Shown here: positions 14,759-23,474 of the stretch, piece by piece | How the letters are laid out: each line of letters starts with the position of its first letter | Numbering within the stretch: position 1 is the first letter of the stretch | NCBI RefSeq assembly: GCF_003053565.1 | Contig: NZ_QAXS01000036.1 | Coordinates: 1 to 33,031, forward strand | Source: Halanaerobium saccharolyticum | GTDB lineage: Bacteria > Bacillota > Halanaerobiia > Halanaerobiales > Halanaerobiaceae | Reading direction: 5' to 3' | DNA: 33,031 nt | Made by a program: the position numbers and the translations under genes | The notes under the pieces: generated by a model | Told to the model about the DNA's origin: nothing | What the model saw: only the letters and a program-made list of their open reading frames with translations | Databases searched by the model: none

Positions 14759-15544
14759 CTAAGGAGCAATCAGTCTAAAAAGAGCTGGGATTTCATGAAT
14801 TACTTCCATAATAACCTCAGCATAATAGCTGTTTAAAACAGGCATCAAAACAAAGAGTAAAATTAAACCAGCCATAATTTTGATCGGAAGCCCCACTATA
14901 AATAAGTTCATCTGCGGTACAGATCTCGCCAGAAAGGCAAGTATGATATCAATAAAAAAGATAGCTCCAGCTATCGGCAGTGCAATCTTAACGGCAAGTA
15001 CAAACATATCAGCACTTCTTCTAAAAAAATACTGCCAGAGTTCTGAGCTGAAATTAACCCTTCCTGGGGGAATGATCTCAAATGACTGATATAAATGTCT
15101 GATTAATAACAGGTGGCCGTTTAAAGCCAGAAAAATTAAAGTTACAAAAATATTTTTCAGCTGACCTATAACGGGCGAATCAACACCACTAAAAGGGTCA
15201 ACTACATTGGCTATTCTAAAACCCATGCGCATATCAATTATCTGACCGGCTAGCTGAATTGCAGAAAAGACTAAAAAAACAGCAAAGCCCATAAATAAAC
15301 CAATGCTGAACTCGCTCATTATTTCAACGATTACTAAGAGATTACTGTCTGGATTAACTAAAGGATAACCGGCAGCTACAACCGGAAAAGTCAGCACTGT
15401 CAGTGCCAGTCCAATTAAGATTTTAACCTGATATAAAATTACCTGACTGCTGAATACTGGAGTTAAGAGCATCATCCCCAGATAGCGGCTTAAAATTAAA
15501 AAAAATAGATAAATATGTTCGTTAATCATTAACTCTTCTAGCAA
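14759..15544 (-). CDS. fliR: Flagellar export gate protein FliR
   Basis: A 261-residue integral membrane component of the FliPQR export channel. Seen are LILSRYLGMMLLTPVFSS near the N-terminus, IVEIMSEFSIGLFMGFAVFL (about 72-92), GQIIDMRMGFRIANVVDP (about 99-117) and GLPIKIMAGLILLFVLMP near the end. The likely start is TTG 15544, which gives the normal distance to the first helix and has AGGGG 10 bases upstream; an ATG five codons later is the alternative. It starts 13 bases after the fliQ stop. Confidence 0.95.
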   Translation of the reverse strand: MLEELMINEHIYLFFLILSRYLGMMLLTPVFSSQVILYQVKILIGLALTVLTFPVVAAGYPLVNPDSNLLVIVEIMSEFSIGLFMGFAVFLVFSAIQLAGQIIDMRMGFRIANVVDPFSGVDSPVIGQLKNIFVTLIFLALNGHLLLIRHLYQSFEIIPPGRVNFSSELWQYFFRRSADMFVLAVKIALPIAGAIFFIDIILAFLARSVPQMNLFIVGLPIKIMAGLILLFVLMPVLNSYYAEVIMEVIHEIPALFRLIAP

Positions 15545-15557
15545 TTATAATCAGCCC

Positions 15558-15827
15558 CTAACCGACATAGGTGGGGATTGTCTGCAGAAGTTCCTGCACA
15601 AATTCTACCACTGTTGTCATTATCCAGGGACCAAAAAAGGCAATTGAACCAAGAACTGCAAATATCTTGGGCACAAAGGCCAGAGTCTGTTCCTGAATCT
15701 GAGTTGTCGCCTGAAAAATGGCAACTAAAAGCCCTGTGATCAGACCCGCTCCCAGAACAGGCAGCACAACAATTATTACAATATACAGAGCCTGTCTTCC
15801 AATATCAAGAACTACTGCTTCTCCCAT
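15558..15827 (-). CDS. fliQ: Flagellar export gate protein FliQ
   Basis: An 89-residue protein with two transmembrane hairpin helices that wraps the FliPR core of the export channel. ARQALYIV-type first helix, GLLVAIFQATTQIQEQTLAF and VPKIFAVLGSIAFFGPWIM are characteristic. The start is ATG 15827, 9 bases after AGGAG. An upstream in-frame TTG at 15836 overlaps that ribosome site and would give 92 residues, longer than usual. It lies between fliP and fliR, as is standard. Confidence 0.95.
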   Translation of the reverse strand: MGEAVVLDIGRQALYIVIIVVLPVLGAGLITGLLVAIFQATTQIQEQTLAFVPKIFAVLGSIAFFGPWIMTTVVEFVQELLQTIPTYVG

Positions 15828-15884
15828 ATTCTTCAACTCCTAAATCATTTAAGATAATAATTAAAACAGGTCATTTATCATTTA

Positions 15885-16649
15885 TTAGAAAAAAGTTTCT
15901 ACTAAAGAACCAATTAAAAGATGCCAGCCATCAGCCAGAACAAATAGTAAGATTTTAAATGGTAATGAGATAATTACCGGTGGTAACATCATCATTCCCA
16001 TCGACATCAAAATACTGGCTACAATCATATCAATCATTAAAAATGGTATATATAATAAGAAGCCAATCTGAAAAGCAATTTTAATTTCATTGATTAAAAA
16101 AGCTGGTATCAAAACAAAAGTCGGTAAATCGTCCCTGGTCTCCGGCCGCTCAATCTCAGCTATATTAGTAAATAATGCCAGTGAGCGCTCATCAACCTGA
16201 TCAAACATAAATTCTCTAACTGGCGAAATTGTGTTTTGATAAGCTTCTTCTAAGCTTATTTCCTCTGCCAGATAGGGCTGTAAAGCATCCTGATTTACCC
16301 CCTGCCAGACAGGTGACATAATAAAAATTGTTAAAAAAATTGCGATTCCAATTAGAATCTGATTTGGGGGCATATTATTTAAAGCAAGTGCCCTTTTTAA
16401 GATTGAAAAAACAATTATAATTCTGGTAAAAGAAGTAAAAAGGATTATGATTGCTGGTGCAAGTGATAAAATTGTCAATAACAGTAAAATTTGAAGTGAT
16501 AAAACTAAATCATCACCCTGATCTTCAGCTTCTCCATCTCCGATTTCAAAAGAGATGTTTGGAATATTAAAATCCTGGGCTGAAACTGAAAGACTAAAAC
16601 TTAATAAAAATAAAACTATCAGAGCGAGTAAAAATAATTTCTTAATCAT
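15885..16649 (-). CDS. fliP: Flagellar export gate protein FliP
   Basis: A 254-residue membrane protein with a cleavable signal peptide (1 to about 25, ending SLSVSAQ), the core of the export channel. LAPAIIILFTSFTRIIIVFS, NNMPPNQILIGIAIFLTIF, the loop SPVREFMFDQ and IPAFLINEIKIAFQIGFLLY are family hallmarks, as is MGMMMLPPVIISLPFKILLF near the end. The start is uncertain: ATG 16649 overlaps the fliO stop by eight bases and gives a conventional signal peptide, while an in-frame ATG at 16676 would add nine residues with no well-spaced ribosome site. Confidence 0.95.
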   Translation of the reverse strand: MIKKLFLLALIVLFLLSFSLSVSAQDFNIPNISFEIGDGEAEDQGDDLVLSLQILLLLTILSLAPAIIILFTSFTRIIIVFSILKRALALNNMPPNQILIGIAIFLTIFIMSPVWQGVNQDALQPYLAEEISLEEAYQNTISPVREFMFDQVDERSLALFTNIAEIERPETRDDLPTFVLIPAFLINEIKIAFQIGFLLYIPFLMIDMIVASILMSMGMMMLPPVIISLPFKILLFVLADGWHLLIGSLVETFF

Positions 16650-17010
16650 CCCGATCACTGCTGTTAGATTTTTCATCCTTTGCCAGAATGCTTTTTAGTT
16701 TGTTTTTAAAATCTCCCTTGTTTCCTTTTTCTTTTTTTAGGTCTTTAAAATCTACATCTAACTGATCAATCGGCCAGCTTTTAAGATAATTCAACTCTTC
16801 TTTACTGCCGCCGAGCATTACTATCTCATCAAAAACTTTTACCAAATAAATAGTTTCTCCATTGGCCAGCCTCATTGTATCAATTATCTGCATCTGTCTG
16901 GAGTTAGTAAGATTAAATCTATTTTTCAAAAGGTAATAAATAGCTAAAATAAAGCCAATTACTAAGACAAGATAAAAAGTTATTTTAAATGTTTCCCAGA
17001 GGTAATTCAT
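16642..17010 (-). CDS. fliO: Flagellar export assembly protein FliO
   Basis: A 122-residue bitopic membrane protein of the FliO family, which assists assembly of the FliP channel core. One transmembrane helix (about 8-28) is followed by a small beta domain, QMQIIDTMRLANGETIYLVK and VFDEIVMLGGSKEE (about 39-73), and a Lys/Asp-rich tail. This arrangement and the position just before fliP identify it despite low sequence conservation in the family. The ATG at 17010 has GGTG 5 bases upstream, and the stop overlaps the fliP start. Confidence 0.88.
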   Translation of the reverse strand: MNYLWETFKITFYLVLVIGFILAIYYLLKNRFNLTNSRQMQIIDTMRLANGETIYLVKVFDEIVMLGGSKEELNYLKSWPIDQLDVDFKDLKKEKGNKGDFKNKLKSILAKDEKSNSSDRDD

Positions 17011-17022
17011 TATATCACCAGC

Positions 17023-18267
17023 CTATATCTTTGATAGTCGTTCAGCAGGACTAATTATGTCTTTAACTCTAAAACCAAAGTTTTCATCTATCACAACAAC
17101 TTCTCCCTTTGCCACCAGTTTACCATTTACCAGCAGATCTACAGGTTCTCCAGCCAGCTTATCCAGTTCTATAATCGAACCATCACCAAGATCAAGAATG
17201 TCTCTGATCTTCATCACCGTTTTTCCAAGTCTTACCGTTACTTCCAGGGGAACATCTTTGATTAATTCCATATTATTAGGTAGAGGTTGAGATGAAGCCT
17301 CATTAAATTCAGGGAACTGTGCTGACTGAACATCAACTTTTTCTTCCCGTTCAATATTTCTATTTTGAGCCTCTCGTCTGGGCTGAGCAGCCTGTCTCGC
17401 ACTGTTATTTCGCGGCTGAGCGGAAGCCTGTTCCCTGCCAGAACTTTGAGTAGTCTGAGAAGCTTCTGGCTCCTGAAATTCTTCTTTAACTGTTGGATCA
17501 ACTTCTTCCTTTACTTCTGCTTCAATTTCATCTTCATCAATTGTGTTATCCATTAAACCTGTATTTCCCTGAAGCAGTGATTCGGTCAAATTCTTAACAA
17601 AATTATAGGAAGAAATCTGTTTAAAACTGCTGTCAATTACATCCCCAACTTTTAATTTGAAAGAGGTAACAACAATTTTTTCATTGGGATCAAACCAGTC
17701 TCTGCCCTCTTCGATTACATCATCCAGATCAATAAATTCTGCTGTTGGCGGAGAAATATTTACCAGCTCATCTAAAATATTAGACATCGCTGTAGAAGCG
17801 GCTCCCATCATCTGGTTCATGGCTTCTCCAACCGCACTGAGCGAGATCTCGTTTAACATCTCCTGGTCCATACCTTCCAGGCCATCTCCTCCCATCATTA
17901 GATCCGCAATAACTGCTGCATCTTCGGTATCAATAACCAGCAGGCTTAAACCTTCTATCCCTTCAACATATTCAACTTTTACTAAAACACAAGGCCGATT
18001 ATACTCTTCAATCAGCTGCTTAAAAGTTTTAACATCAACTTCCGGAGTTGTAATATCAACTTTCTCATCCAGCAGTGTTGAGAGAGCTGTAGCAGAGGAG
18101 CCCATCGCAATATTATTAACTTCTCCAATAACATCAATTTCCTCTGAATTTAAGTTAAAATCATCTGAGCCAGCTGCTGAGTTTTCTGCTGCAGATTCTT
18201 CATCTTCCTGATCGTTCATTAGCGCATCTATTTCATCCTGTGATAAAAAGTTACCATCATTCGTCAT
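17023..18267 (-). CDS. fliY: Switch protein FliY (FliN with CheC phosphatase domain)
   Basis: A 414-residue C-ring protein. The N-terminal [10 protein letters not shown] (8-17) resembles the CheY-P-binding peptide of FliM. The CheC-like domain carries two phosphatase active sites of the D/S-x3-E-x2-N type: D45, E49, N52 and S144, E148, N151. A Gln/Glu-rich linker (about 240-330) leads to a C-terminal FliN/SpoA domain ([20 protein letters not shown] onward). It should both build the C-ring and dephosphorylate CheY-P. The ATG at 18267 is chosen, 10 bases after GAGGAG and overlapping the fliM end; an in-frame GTG at 18276 is too close to that site. Confidence 0.95.
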   Translation of the reverse strand: MTNDGNFLSQDEIDALMNDQEDEESAAENSAAGSDDFNLNSEEIDVIGEVNNIAMGSSATALSTLLDEKVDITTPEVDVKTFKQLIEEYNRPCVLVKVEYVEGIEGLSLLVIDTEDAAVIADLMMGGDGLEGMDQEMLNEISLSAVGEAMNQMMGAASTAMSNILDELVNISPPTAEFIDLDDVIEEGRDWFDPNEKIVVTSFKLKVGDVIDSSFKQISSYNFVKNLTESLLQGNTGLMDNTIDEDEIEAEVKEEVDPTVKEEFQEPEASQTTQSSGREQASAQPRNNSARQAAQPRREAQNRNIEREEKVDVQSAQFPEFNEASSQPLPNNMELIKDVPLEVTVRLGKTVMKIRDILDLGDGSIIELDKLAGEPVDLLVNGKLVAKGEVVVIDENFGFRVKDIISPAERLSKI

Positions 18268-19264
18268 CGTCTTCACTCTCCTCTAACAAGTTTTCGGCTA
18301 CACCTATTATTTGTATTGCTTTATGATTATTTTTATTACCAACAACTGCCTCATATTTTCTTCTACTGCCGATCTTTAACTCTGCATTTTCTTCAACTTT
18401 TTTATCAAGACGAATAACATCTCCAGGCTGCAGATAGAGAAAATCCTCCACAGTAATTTCAGTACTTCCTAAGACTGCATCAACTTCAACCAGGGCTTCA
18501 TTTAAACGCTTGCGAAGTTTGGCTATATGTTCTGGAGTCTGTTTTTCTCTGGTGCTCGAAAACCAGTACTGGGCATTCAAATTACTTACTATCGGCTCCA
18601 GCATGATATAGGGCAGGCAGATGTTCATTAAACCCTCACTACCGCCAATCCTTGCTGAAAGTGTAACAATAATTGTCATATCACTATCCGGAACAATCTG
18701 GGTAAACTGTGGGTTTGATTCCAGTTCAAGCAGCTTTGGTTTTAAACTTGAAATATTTTCCCAGGCCTCACCAAAACCTTCTAGAAGCCAGTTCATAACC
18801 CTTTTTATTACTACCTGCTCAATGTCTGTAAATGACCGCACCTCATCGATGGGGTTGCCAAATCCTCCAAAAAGTCTATCAATAATTGCAAAACCAATTT
18901 CAGGGTTAATCTCAAAAATAAATTGACCGTCGAGAGGATCCAGATTATTAATTCCAATAATTGTAGGTTCGGGTAAAGAGTGAATAAACTCAGAATAAGA
19001 AAGCTGTTCAATTGATGCTACTTCAAAATTAACCATACTGCGAAGTTTAGTAGATAGGGTTGTTGTAAATACTCTGGATAGATTTTCGTGAATCATCTGT
19101 AGTGTCCGCATCTGCTCTTTAGAAAGCTTATCAGGTCGGCGAAAATCGTAGTCTTTGACCTCTTTTTCTTCTGATTGTTCTTTAGCTTCCTCTACATCAA
19201 GACTGCCATCACTAATTGCAGAGAGCAGAGAGTCTATTTCGTTTTGATTTAGTACATCAGCCAT
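18257..19264 (-). CDS. fliM: Flagellar motor switch protein FliM
   Basis: A 335-residue C-ring protein that binds CheY-P and sets rotation direction. The N-terminal [13 protein letters not shown] (5-17) is the CheY-P-binding peptide. The middle domain includes [29 protein letters not shown] and [19 protein letters not shown]. The C-terminal SpoA domain holds [20 protein letters not shown]. The ATG at 19264 has GGAGG 7 bases upstream. The end is a run of acidic residues whose codons overlap the fliY start. Confidence 0.96.
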   Translation of the reverse strand: MADVLNQNEIDSLLSAISDGSLDVEEAKEQSEEKEVKDYDFRRPDKLSKEQMRTLQMIHENLSRVFTTTLSTKLRSMVNFEVASIEQLSYSEFIHSLPEPTIIGINNLDPLDGQFIFEINPEIGFAIIDRLFGGFGNPIDEVRSFTDIEQVVIKRVMNWLLEGFGEAWENISSLKPKLLELESNPQFTQIVPDSDMTIIVTLSARIGGSEGLMNICLPYIMLEPIVSNLNAQYWFSSTREKQTPEHIAKLRKRLNEALVEVDAVLGSTEITVEDFLYLQPGDVIRLDKKVEENAELKIGSRRKYEAVVGNKNNHKAIQIIGVAENLLEESEDDDE

Positions 19265-19276
19265 CTTTTATCCTCC

Positions 19277-19729
19277 CTACTGTACAACCAGTTCTGTAAA
19301 CCAGACATTTGTGATTTCTCCTGAAATTAATAATTCATTAATCTTTTCTTTAACAATTCCTTTAATTGTATCTGAACCGGGTTCTTCTAATATTTCTTCA
19401 TTTTGAGCCCTTAAAGTAGAAATAACTCTGTCTCGAATCTGGGAGGATCTTTTATCAAGTTCCTCTGCCAGTTCGGCGTTTTCAAGCTCGAAGACAATTG
19501 TTGCCCTAACAAAACTAATCTGACTGTTATTAGAAATATTTACTGTATAATTACCGGCATTATATGTAGGGCGGATATCTTCTACACTTTGAATTTCATC
19601 TTTACTTTCTTCATCACTGGAAACTGAAAAATAAGTAAAAAAAGTAAAACTTGCCACCCCGGTTATAATAATTACTAAAACTATAATTAAGGCCAGCATT
19701 TTAAAGTTCATCTGTCCTTCTTCAGCCAT
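19277..19729 (-). CDS. fliL: Basal body-associated protein FliL
   Basis: A 150-residue single-pass membrane protein of the FliL family, which sits around the stator and supports torque. One transmembrane helix (about 10-32) is followed by an extracytoplasmic domain with TYNAGNYTVNISNNSQISFV, the KRSSQIRDRVISTL segment (about 100-113) and the end KEKINELLISGEITNVWFTE, all typical. The ATG at 19729 overlaps the motB stop and has GGAGG 8 bases upstream. It stands between the stator genes and fliM. Confidence 0.9.
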   Translation of the reverse strand: MAEEGQMNFKMLALIIVLVIIITGVASFTFFTYFSVSSDEESKDEIQSVEDIRPTYNAGNYTVNISNNSQISFVRATIVFELENAELAEELDKRSSQIRDRVISTLRAQNEEILEEPGSDTIKGIVKEKINELLISGEITNVWFTELVVQ

Positions 19730-20573
19730 CTATATTTCCTCCTTCCTCAGTACTGTCATTTTGATCATTATTTAGTGGATTATTTATATCTGCCTCAGCT
19801 GTTGAATTTTGAAGATTCCCTCCATTATTATTTTCAACTTCAGCTCCATTATTGACTGTATACTGAGAATTTAATACTACAACTTCAACCCTTCGATTTT
19901 CGGCTCGGCTTTCGGGAGAATTATTATCTGCCACAGGCCTGTATTCAGAATAACCAGCAGCTGAAAGCCTTGCTGGATCAAAGTCTCTCTCTTCTATTAA
20001 AAATTTAATTACATTTACAGCTCTGGCAGTTGATAATTCCCAGTTTGAAGGAAACTCATCAGTTCTAATTGGCAAATTATCAGTATGTCCTTCAATCATA
20101 ATATCATTTGGAATATCTTTTAAAATATCTGAGATCATAGCCAGAATTTCTCTACCCTGTTCCCTAATCTCAGCCCGACCCAGCTCATATAATATTTCTC
20201 CTGTCAGACTAATCACAAGACCTTTTCTTTTATTTTCTACATTAACTCTTTCGCCAAGGCCATTACTTTCAATATAATTATCTAATTCCCTCATTATCTG
20301 CTGAATATTCTGGGGAGCCTGAGCATAATCTTCTCCTAAAGTTCCGGCATCAATATTTGGATTGGGAGTTATTGTCTGGCCCCCGTCTAAAACTCCTAAC
20401 TGATTCTGCAGGGCAGAAATAAATCCCTTAAACTTTTCTACATCCATGGTAGAAAAAGAATAAAGCAGAACAAAAAAGACTAAAAGCAGAGTCATCATAT
20501 CACCAAAGGTTGTCATCCAGGCAGGTGAACCAGGTTCATTATCATTATTGTTGTTATTATTTTTACGAGGCAT
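19722..20573 (-). CDS. motB: Stator protein MotB
   Basis: A 283-residue stator subunit anchoring MotA to peptidoglycan. The single helix contains AWMTTFGDMMTLLLVFFVLL, with the ion-binding Asp at residue 25. The C-terminal OmpA-like domain shows EGHTDNLPIRTDEFPSNWEL, STARAVNVIKFL and the end SRAENRRVEVVVL. The start is taken as ATG 20573, overlapping the motA stop; an upstream ATG at 20603 would run across the likely ribosome site. Whether the ion is proton or sodium cannot be settled by eye. An Asn-rich N-terminus and tail flank the domains. Confidence 0.94.
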   Translation of the reverse strand: MPRKNNNNNNDNEPGSPAWMTTFGDMMTLLLVFFVLLYSFSTMDVEKFKGFISALQNQLGVLDGGQTITPNPNIDAGTLGEDYAQAPQNIQQIMRELDNYIESNGLGERVNVENKRKGLVISLTGEILYELGRAEIREQGREILAMISDILKDIPNDIMIEGHTDNLPIRTDEFPSNWELSTARAVNVIKFLIEERDFDPARLSAAGYSEYRPVADNNSPESRAENRRVEVVVLNSQYTVNNGAEVENNNGGNLQNSTAEADINNPLNNDQNDSTEEGGNIDG

Positions 20574-21372
20574 TTTCTGCGGCACCCACCTCTCCTGTTT
20601 CATTTATTCTGGCTTCAACCTCTTCTTTTTCACCTTCTGAGAGGAAAGCATGGAGCTTTTCTTTAACTATTCGTGGATTTTCTCCAGCCTGAATAGAAAG
20701 AATACCTTCGATAATAACTTCTTTTACATGAATTTCATGATTGCTCTGAGTTTCTAAATTTTTGGAAAGGGGAATAAAAATCCAGTTAGCAAGTAAAGCA
20801 CCATATAAAGTGGTGATCAAAGCTACAGCCATACCTGATCCCAGCTGATTTGGGTCATCAAGCTGACTTAACATCTGCACCAGGCCGATTAAAGTACCAA
20901 TCATCCCAAAAGCAGGTGCCAGCTGACCCATTGTAGCAAAGATACCTCTCCCTTTTGCATGTCTCTCCTGTAAAAAAGTAAGTTTTGTTTCCAGAATGTT
21001 TCTAACTAATTCAGGATCTGTACCATCAACTACCAGCTGAATTCCCTTCTGTAAAAATTCGTCATCCATTTCTGCTGCGTCATCTTCTAAGGCCAAAAGA
21101 CCTTCTCTTCTCGCTTTTTCTGCAAAATTAACTAAGTTTTCAATAACATGTTCGGATTCCATTTTGTCATCCTGAAAGGAAACCCTTAAAAGATTGGGTA
21201 TGTTCTTTAAATCTTGAAAAGTATAACTGATCATTACACCGGCCAGGGTACCACCGAGAACTACCAGGGCAGACTGCACACTAACAAAGATAACTACATT
21301 ACCACCCAGTACAGCTACCAGTGAAAATATTATTGCTCCTGCTACTAAACCAACTATTGTCGCTAAATCCAT
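20563..21372 (-). CDS. motA: Stator protein MotA
   Basis: A 269-residue stator subunit with four transmembrane helices forming the ion channel with MotB. Seen are FSLVAVLGGNVVIFVSVQSALVV-type first helices, the cytoplasmic loop with LVNFAEKARREGLLALED (about 86-103), and the third/fourth helices GQLAPAFGMIGTLIGLVQML and AVALITTLYGALLANWIFIP. The C-terminal cytoplasmic part holds VIIEGILSIQAGENPRIVKE. The ATG at 21372 follows the flbD stop directly (TAAATG). Confidence 0.95.
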   Translation of the reverse strand: MDLATIVGLVAGAIIFSLVAVLGGNVVIFVSVQSALVVLGGTLAGVMISYTFQDLKNIPNLLRVSFQDDKMESEHVIENLVNFAEKARREGLLALEDDAAEMDDEFLQKGIQLVVDGTDPELVRNILETKLTFLQERHAKGRGIFATMGQLAPAFGMIGTLIGLVQMLSQLDDPNQLGSGMAVALITTLYGALLANWIFIPLSKNLETQSNHEIHVKEVIIEGILSIQAGENPRIVKEKLHAFLSEGEKEEVEARINETGEVGAAENAS

Positions 21373-21582
21373 TTAAGATCTCTCCCCTGTTCTAGAAATT
21401 CCAGCCATTATTTTCTGACGGTAATTTACTACTTTTTTAATTATATCATCTGCTGAATCTATGACAAGCAGTTTCTTGCCATTAGTTAGAGTAATTACAG
21501 TATCTGGTGTTTCCTGTATTTCTAATATTAACTCAGCATTTAATACAAATTCTTTGCCGCTAGTCCTGGTCAATTTAATCAT
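21373..21582 (-). CDS. flbD: FlbD family flagellar protein
   Basis: A 69-residue cytoplasmic protein of the FlbD (SwrD in Bacillus subtilis) family, reported there to raise flagellar power. MIKLTRTSGKEFVLNAELIL, EIQETPDTVITLTNGKKLLV and the end EIIKKVVNYRQKI-like segment match the family. This Firmicutes FlbD is unrelated to the Caulobacter regulator of that name. ATG 21582 is chosen, 8 bases after AAGGA; the adjacent ATG at 21585 would add one Met. It stands directly before motA. Confidence 0.9.
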   Translation of the reverse strand: MIKLTRTSGKEFVLNAELILEIQETPDTVITLTNGKKLLVIDSADDIIKKVVNYRQKIMAGISRTGERS

Positions 21583-21611
21583 CATACACTTCCTTATTAA
21601 ATCATTATTAT

Positions 21612-21650
21612 CTATCAGGCCGAAACCTGGATAAGATTTCAGCCTGATAG
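21612..21650 (-). repeat. Strong hairpin between flgE and flbD
   Basis: Inverted repeat CTATCAGGC (21612-21620) and GCCTGATAG (21642-21650), continued inward by CGAAA with TTTCA, gives a stem of about 14 bp with one wobble around an 11-base loop. It starts 11 bases beyond the flgE stop. No T-run follows on the minus strand (ATAATAATG), so it looks more like an mRNA stability or processing element than a terminator. Confidence 0.6.
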
Positions 21651-21661
21651 GTTTGTTCTAA

Positions 21662-23296
21662 TTATCTTTTTAGATTCACTAATTCCTGCAGCATTTCATC
21701 TGAGGTTGTAATCAGTTTTGAACTCGCCTGAAAACCTCTCTGAGCTGTGATCATGTTGGTAAACTCCTGTGAAAGGTTGGCATTAGACATTTCAAGTGTA
21801 GCCGGAGCTAAAGAGCCAAAACCACCCTGAGCGGCAGGTCCTAATTCTGGATCTCCAGAGTTACTTGTAGTCTGGAAAACACCTTCCTGTCTGCTCAAGC
21901 CAGATGGATTAGAGAAGTTAGCCAGGCCAAGTTTAGCTAAGGTCTGAGTTAATCCATTGCTGTAAGAACCTACAACATCTCCTGTTTCTGTAAAGGAGAA
22001 GGATTCCAGGGCACCATCCTCATAACCATTTACATTGGAGAAGTTTGCAGTCATTGAACCTTCAAACTGTGTTACAGCATTAAAATCAAGTTCAACAGTC
22101 TGCTCTACACCCGGTCCAGCAGGTGTAAATGATAATTCAACAGTTTCTCCACCTTCAATATTTCCATTTTCATCAAAGCTAATAGTATGGTCTCCACCTA
22201 AACTTGCAGTTCCCGTAATACCATCTACAGAAAATTCTTCATCACTATCACTTATCTGCCACTCATTATTGGCTGTTTTTTCAAGTGGAAGCACAACAGT
22301 ATGTTTGCCCCCCTGACTGTCAAAAACATCAACAGCAATATTTCTTTTAGCTGTTTGTTCGAAAGCAAGATTGGCATTAATGGATGTATCACCATTTTCT
22401 GCAATCAAAAATCCTTCATTTATATTAGTAATAGAATTCCCTGCTGAATCTACAAGAGAATCCATATTAATTGCAGTTCCACCATTTAAAACAATATCAA
22501 AACCTGTAGTTAAATCAGTACCACCACTAGTCTCAAATAAAGAAACTTCTCCATTATTATTAGTGATTAATGTTCCAGAAATTTCATTAGAACCAGTACT
22601 AGCAATATTTGTAGTAGTTTCTGAAGCACTAAGAGTAAAATCCCAGGTATTATGCTGCCCATCAACAGGTGTTAATGATAATTGAAGATTATCAGTATTA
22701 CCTGCACCATCGGCTAACTCCAAATTTTGCTCCAGTATCTCTAAATTATTCATTGCTCCAGCATCGAGATTTTTTCCATATCTTACTTTATCTGTTGCCA
22801 CAGCATTTATCTCCTGCTTTAAGGTTACATCGCCAATATTCTGAGCGTTAAAATCTCCATAGTCTCCATTAGCATCTGCCATCCAACCCTGAACTAACAT
22901 GCCAGTACTGGAAGAATATAATCTCCCATTTTCATCAAAATTCAAGTTTCCTGCTCGAGAATAAACCTGATTGTTGCCATCTCTAAGGACAAAGAACCCA
23001 TCTCCCTGAATAGCAACATCAGAAGTTTTCCCTGTTGACTGCAGGTTACCGGAAGACATATCACTATCGATACTTCCCACACCAACACCAAGTCCAACCT
23101 GCTGTGGGTTAGTACCGGCACGGTTAGCCTGTGGTGCAGAAGCACCCTGAATTGTCTGACTTAACATTTCTTTAAAGGTAACCCGGCTGCTTTTAAAGCC
23201 GATTGTATTTACATTTGAAATATTATTACCTGTTACATCCATCATCTGCTGGTGTGAGTTCAATCCTGACACACCGGCATACATCGATCTTAACAT
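21662..23296 (-). CDS. flgE: Flagellar hook protein FlgE
   Basis: A 544-residue axial protein forming the hook. The N-terminal MLRSMYAGVSGLNSHQQMMD with GNNISNVNTIGFKSSRVTF and the C-terminal TLEMSNANLSQEFTNMITAQ plus RGFQASSKLITTSDEMLQEL are the conserved D0 parts. The middle (about 150-450) is the variable surface-exposed D1-D2 region, here long and rich in Asn, Asp, Thr and Ser. It is longer than enterobacterial FlgE (about 400). The ATG at 23296 has GGAGG 9 bases upstream, preceded by an unusually long untranslated gap. Confidence 0.96.
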   Translation of the reverse strand: MLRSMYAGVSGLNSHQQMMDVTGNNISNVNTIGFKSSRVTFKEMLSQTIQGASAPQANRAGTNPQQVGLGVGVGSIDSDMSSGNLQSTGKTSDVAIQGDGFFVLRDGNNQVYSRAGNLNFDENGRLYSSSTGMLVQGWMADANGDYGDFNAQNIGDVTLKQEINAVATDKVRYGKNLDAGAMNNLEILEQNLELADGAGNTDNLQLSLTPVDGQHNTWDFTLSASETTTNIASTGSNEISGTLITNNNGEVSLFETSGGTDLTTGFDIVLNGGTAINMDSLVDSAGNSITNINEGFLIAENGDTSINANLAFEQTAKRNIAVDVFDSQGGKHTVVLPLEKTANNEWQISDSDEEFSVDGITGTASLGGDHTISFDENGNIEGGETVELSFTPAGPGVEQTVELDFNAVTQFEGSMTANFSNVNGYEDGALESFSFTETGDVVGSYSNGLTQTLAKLGLANFSNPSGLSRQEGVFQTTSNSGDPELGPAAQGGFGSLAPATLEMSNANLSQEFTNMITAQRGFQASSKLITTSDEMLQELVNLKR

Positions 23297-23320
23297 ATAA
23301 TTTTTCCTCCTTCAGTATTT

Positions 23321-23419
23321 ATCGGAGTCCCACTGTTATCGACAGCAAGACAGAGCTTCCTGAAAAAGGTCCAGCTCATATCCGATTTTAAGCTGAATTT
23401 TATAATTTTTCAGCTTAAA
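23321..23419 (-). promoter_or_regulatory. Possible structured mRNA leader of flgE
   Basis: In the 178-base gap before flgE, reading the minus strand, an 11-bp perfect hairpin (arms 23419-23409 and 23397-23387) is followed at once by a potential three-way junction. Its closing stem is ATCGGA (23386-23381) with TCCGAT (23326-23321). It encloses hairpin GAGCT/AGCTC (23377-23373 with 23357-23353, plus an inner CCT/AGG) and hairpin CTGT/ACAG (23345-23342 with 23336-23333). The flgE ribosome site follows about ten bases later. Pairing was done by eye; no known riboswitch motif was recognised. Confidence 0.4.
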
Positions 23420-23474
23420 GTAATTCTATTTTTTCTTCTTTTTAATTTATTCTATTTTTGTTTTCTAATAATCT

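Noticed and set aside
14683-14769. 28-codon frame in the fliR-flhB gap starting at a TTG
   Set aside because: No ribosome binding site, overlaps the fliR end, and no recognisable protein; most likely chance.
14745-15560. GGGGCTGATTAT repeated just after the fliQ stop and just after the fliR stop
   Set aside because: Only 12 bases shared, no flanking similarity and no structure; chance or a trivial duplication.
23315-23345. Sigma-28 promoter before flgE
   Set aside because: TCCGATAA and GTCGATAA resemble the -10 element, but neither has a TAAA -35 element at 13-17 bases upstream.
23321-23400. c-di-GMP riboswitch (class I or II) in the flgE leader
   Set aside because: A GTGGGAC string near 23330 recalls class I, but the downstream GCAAAGCC-type sequence and GNRA tetraloop are missing, and class II signatures are absent.
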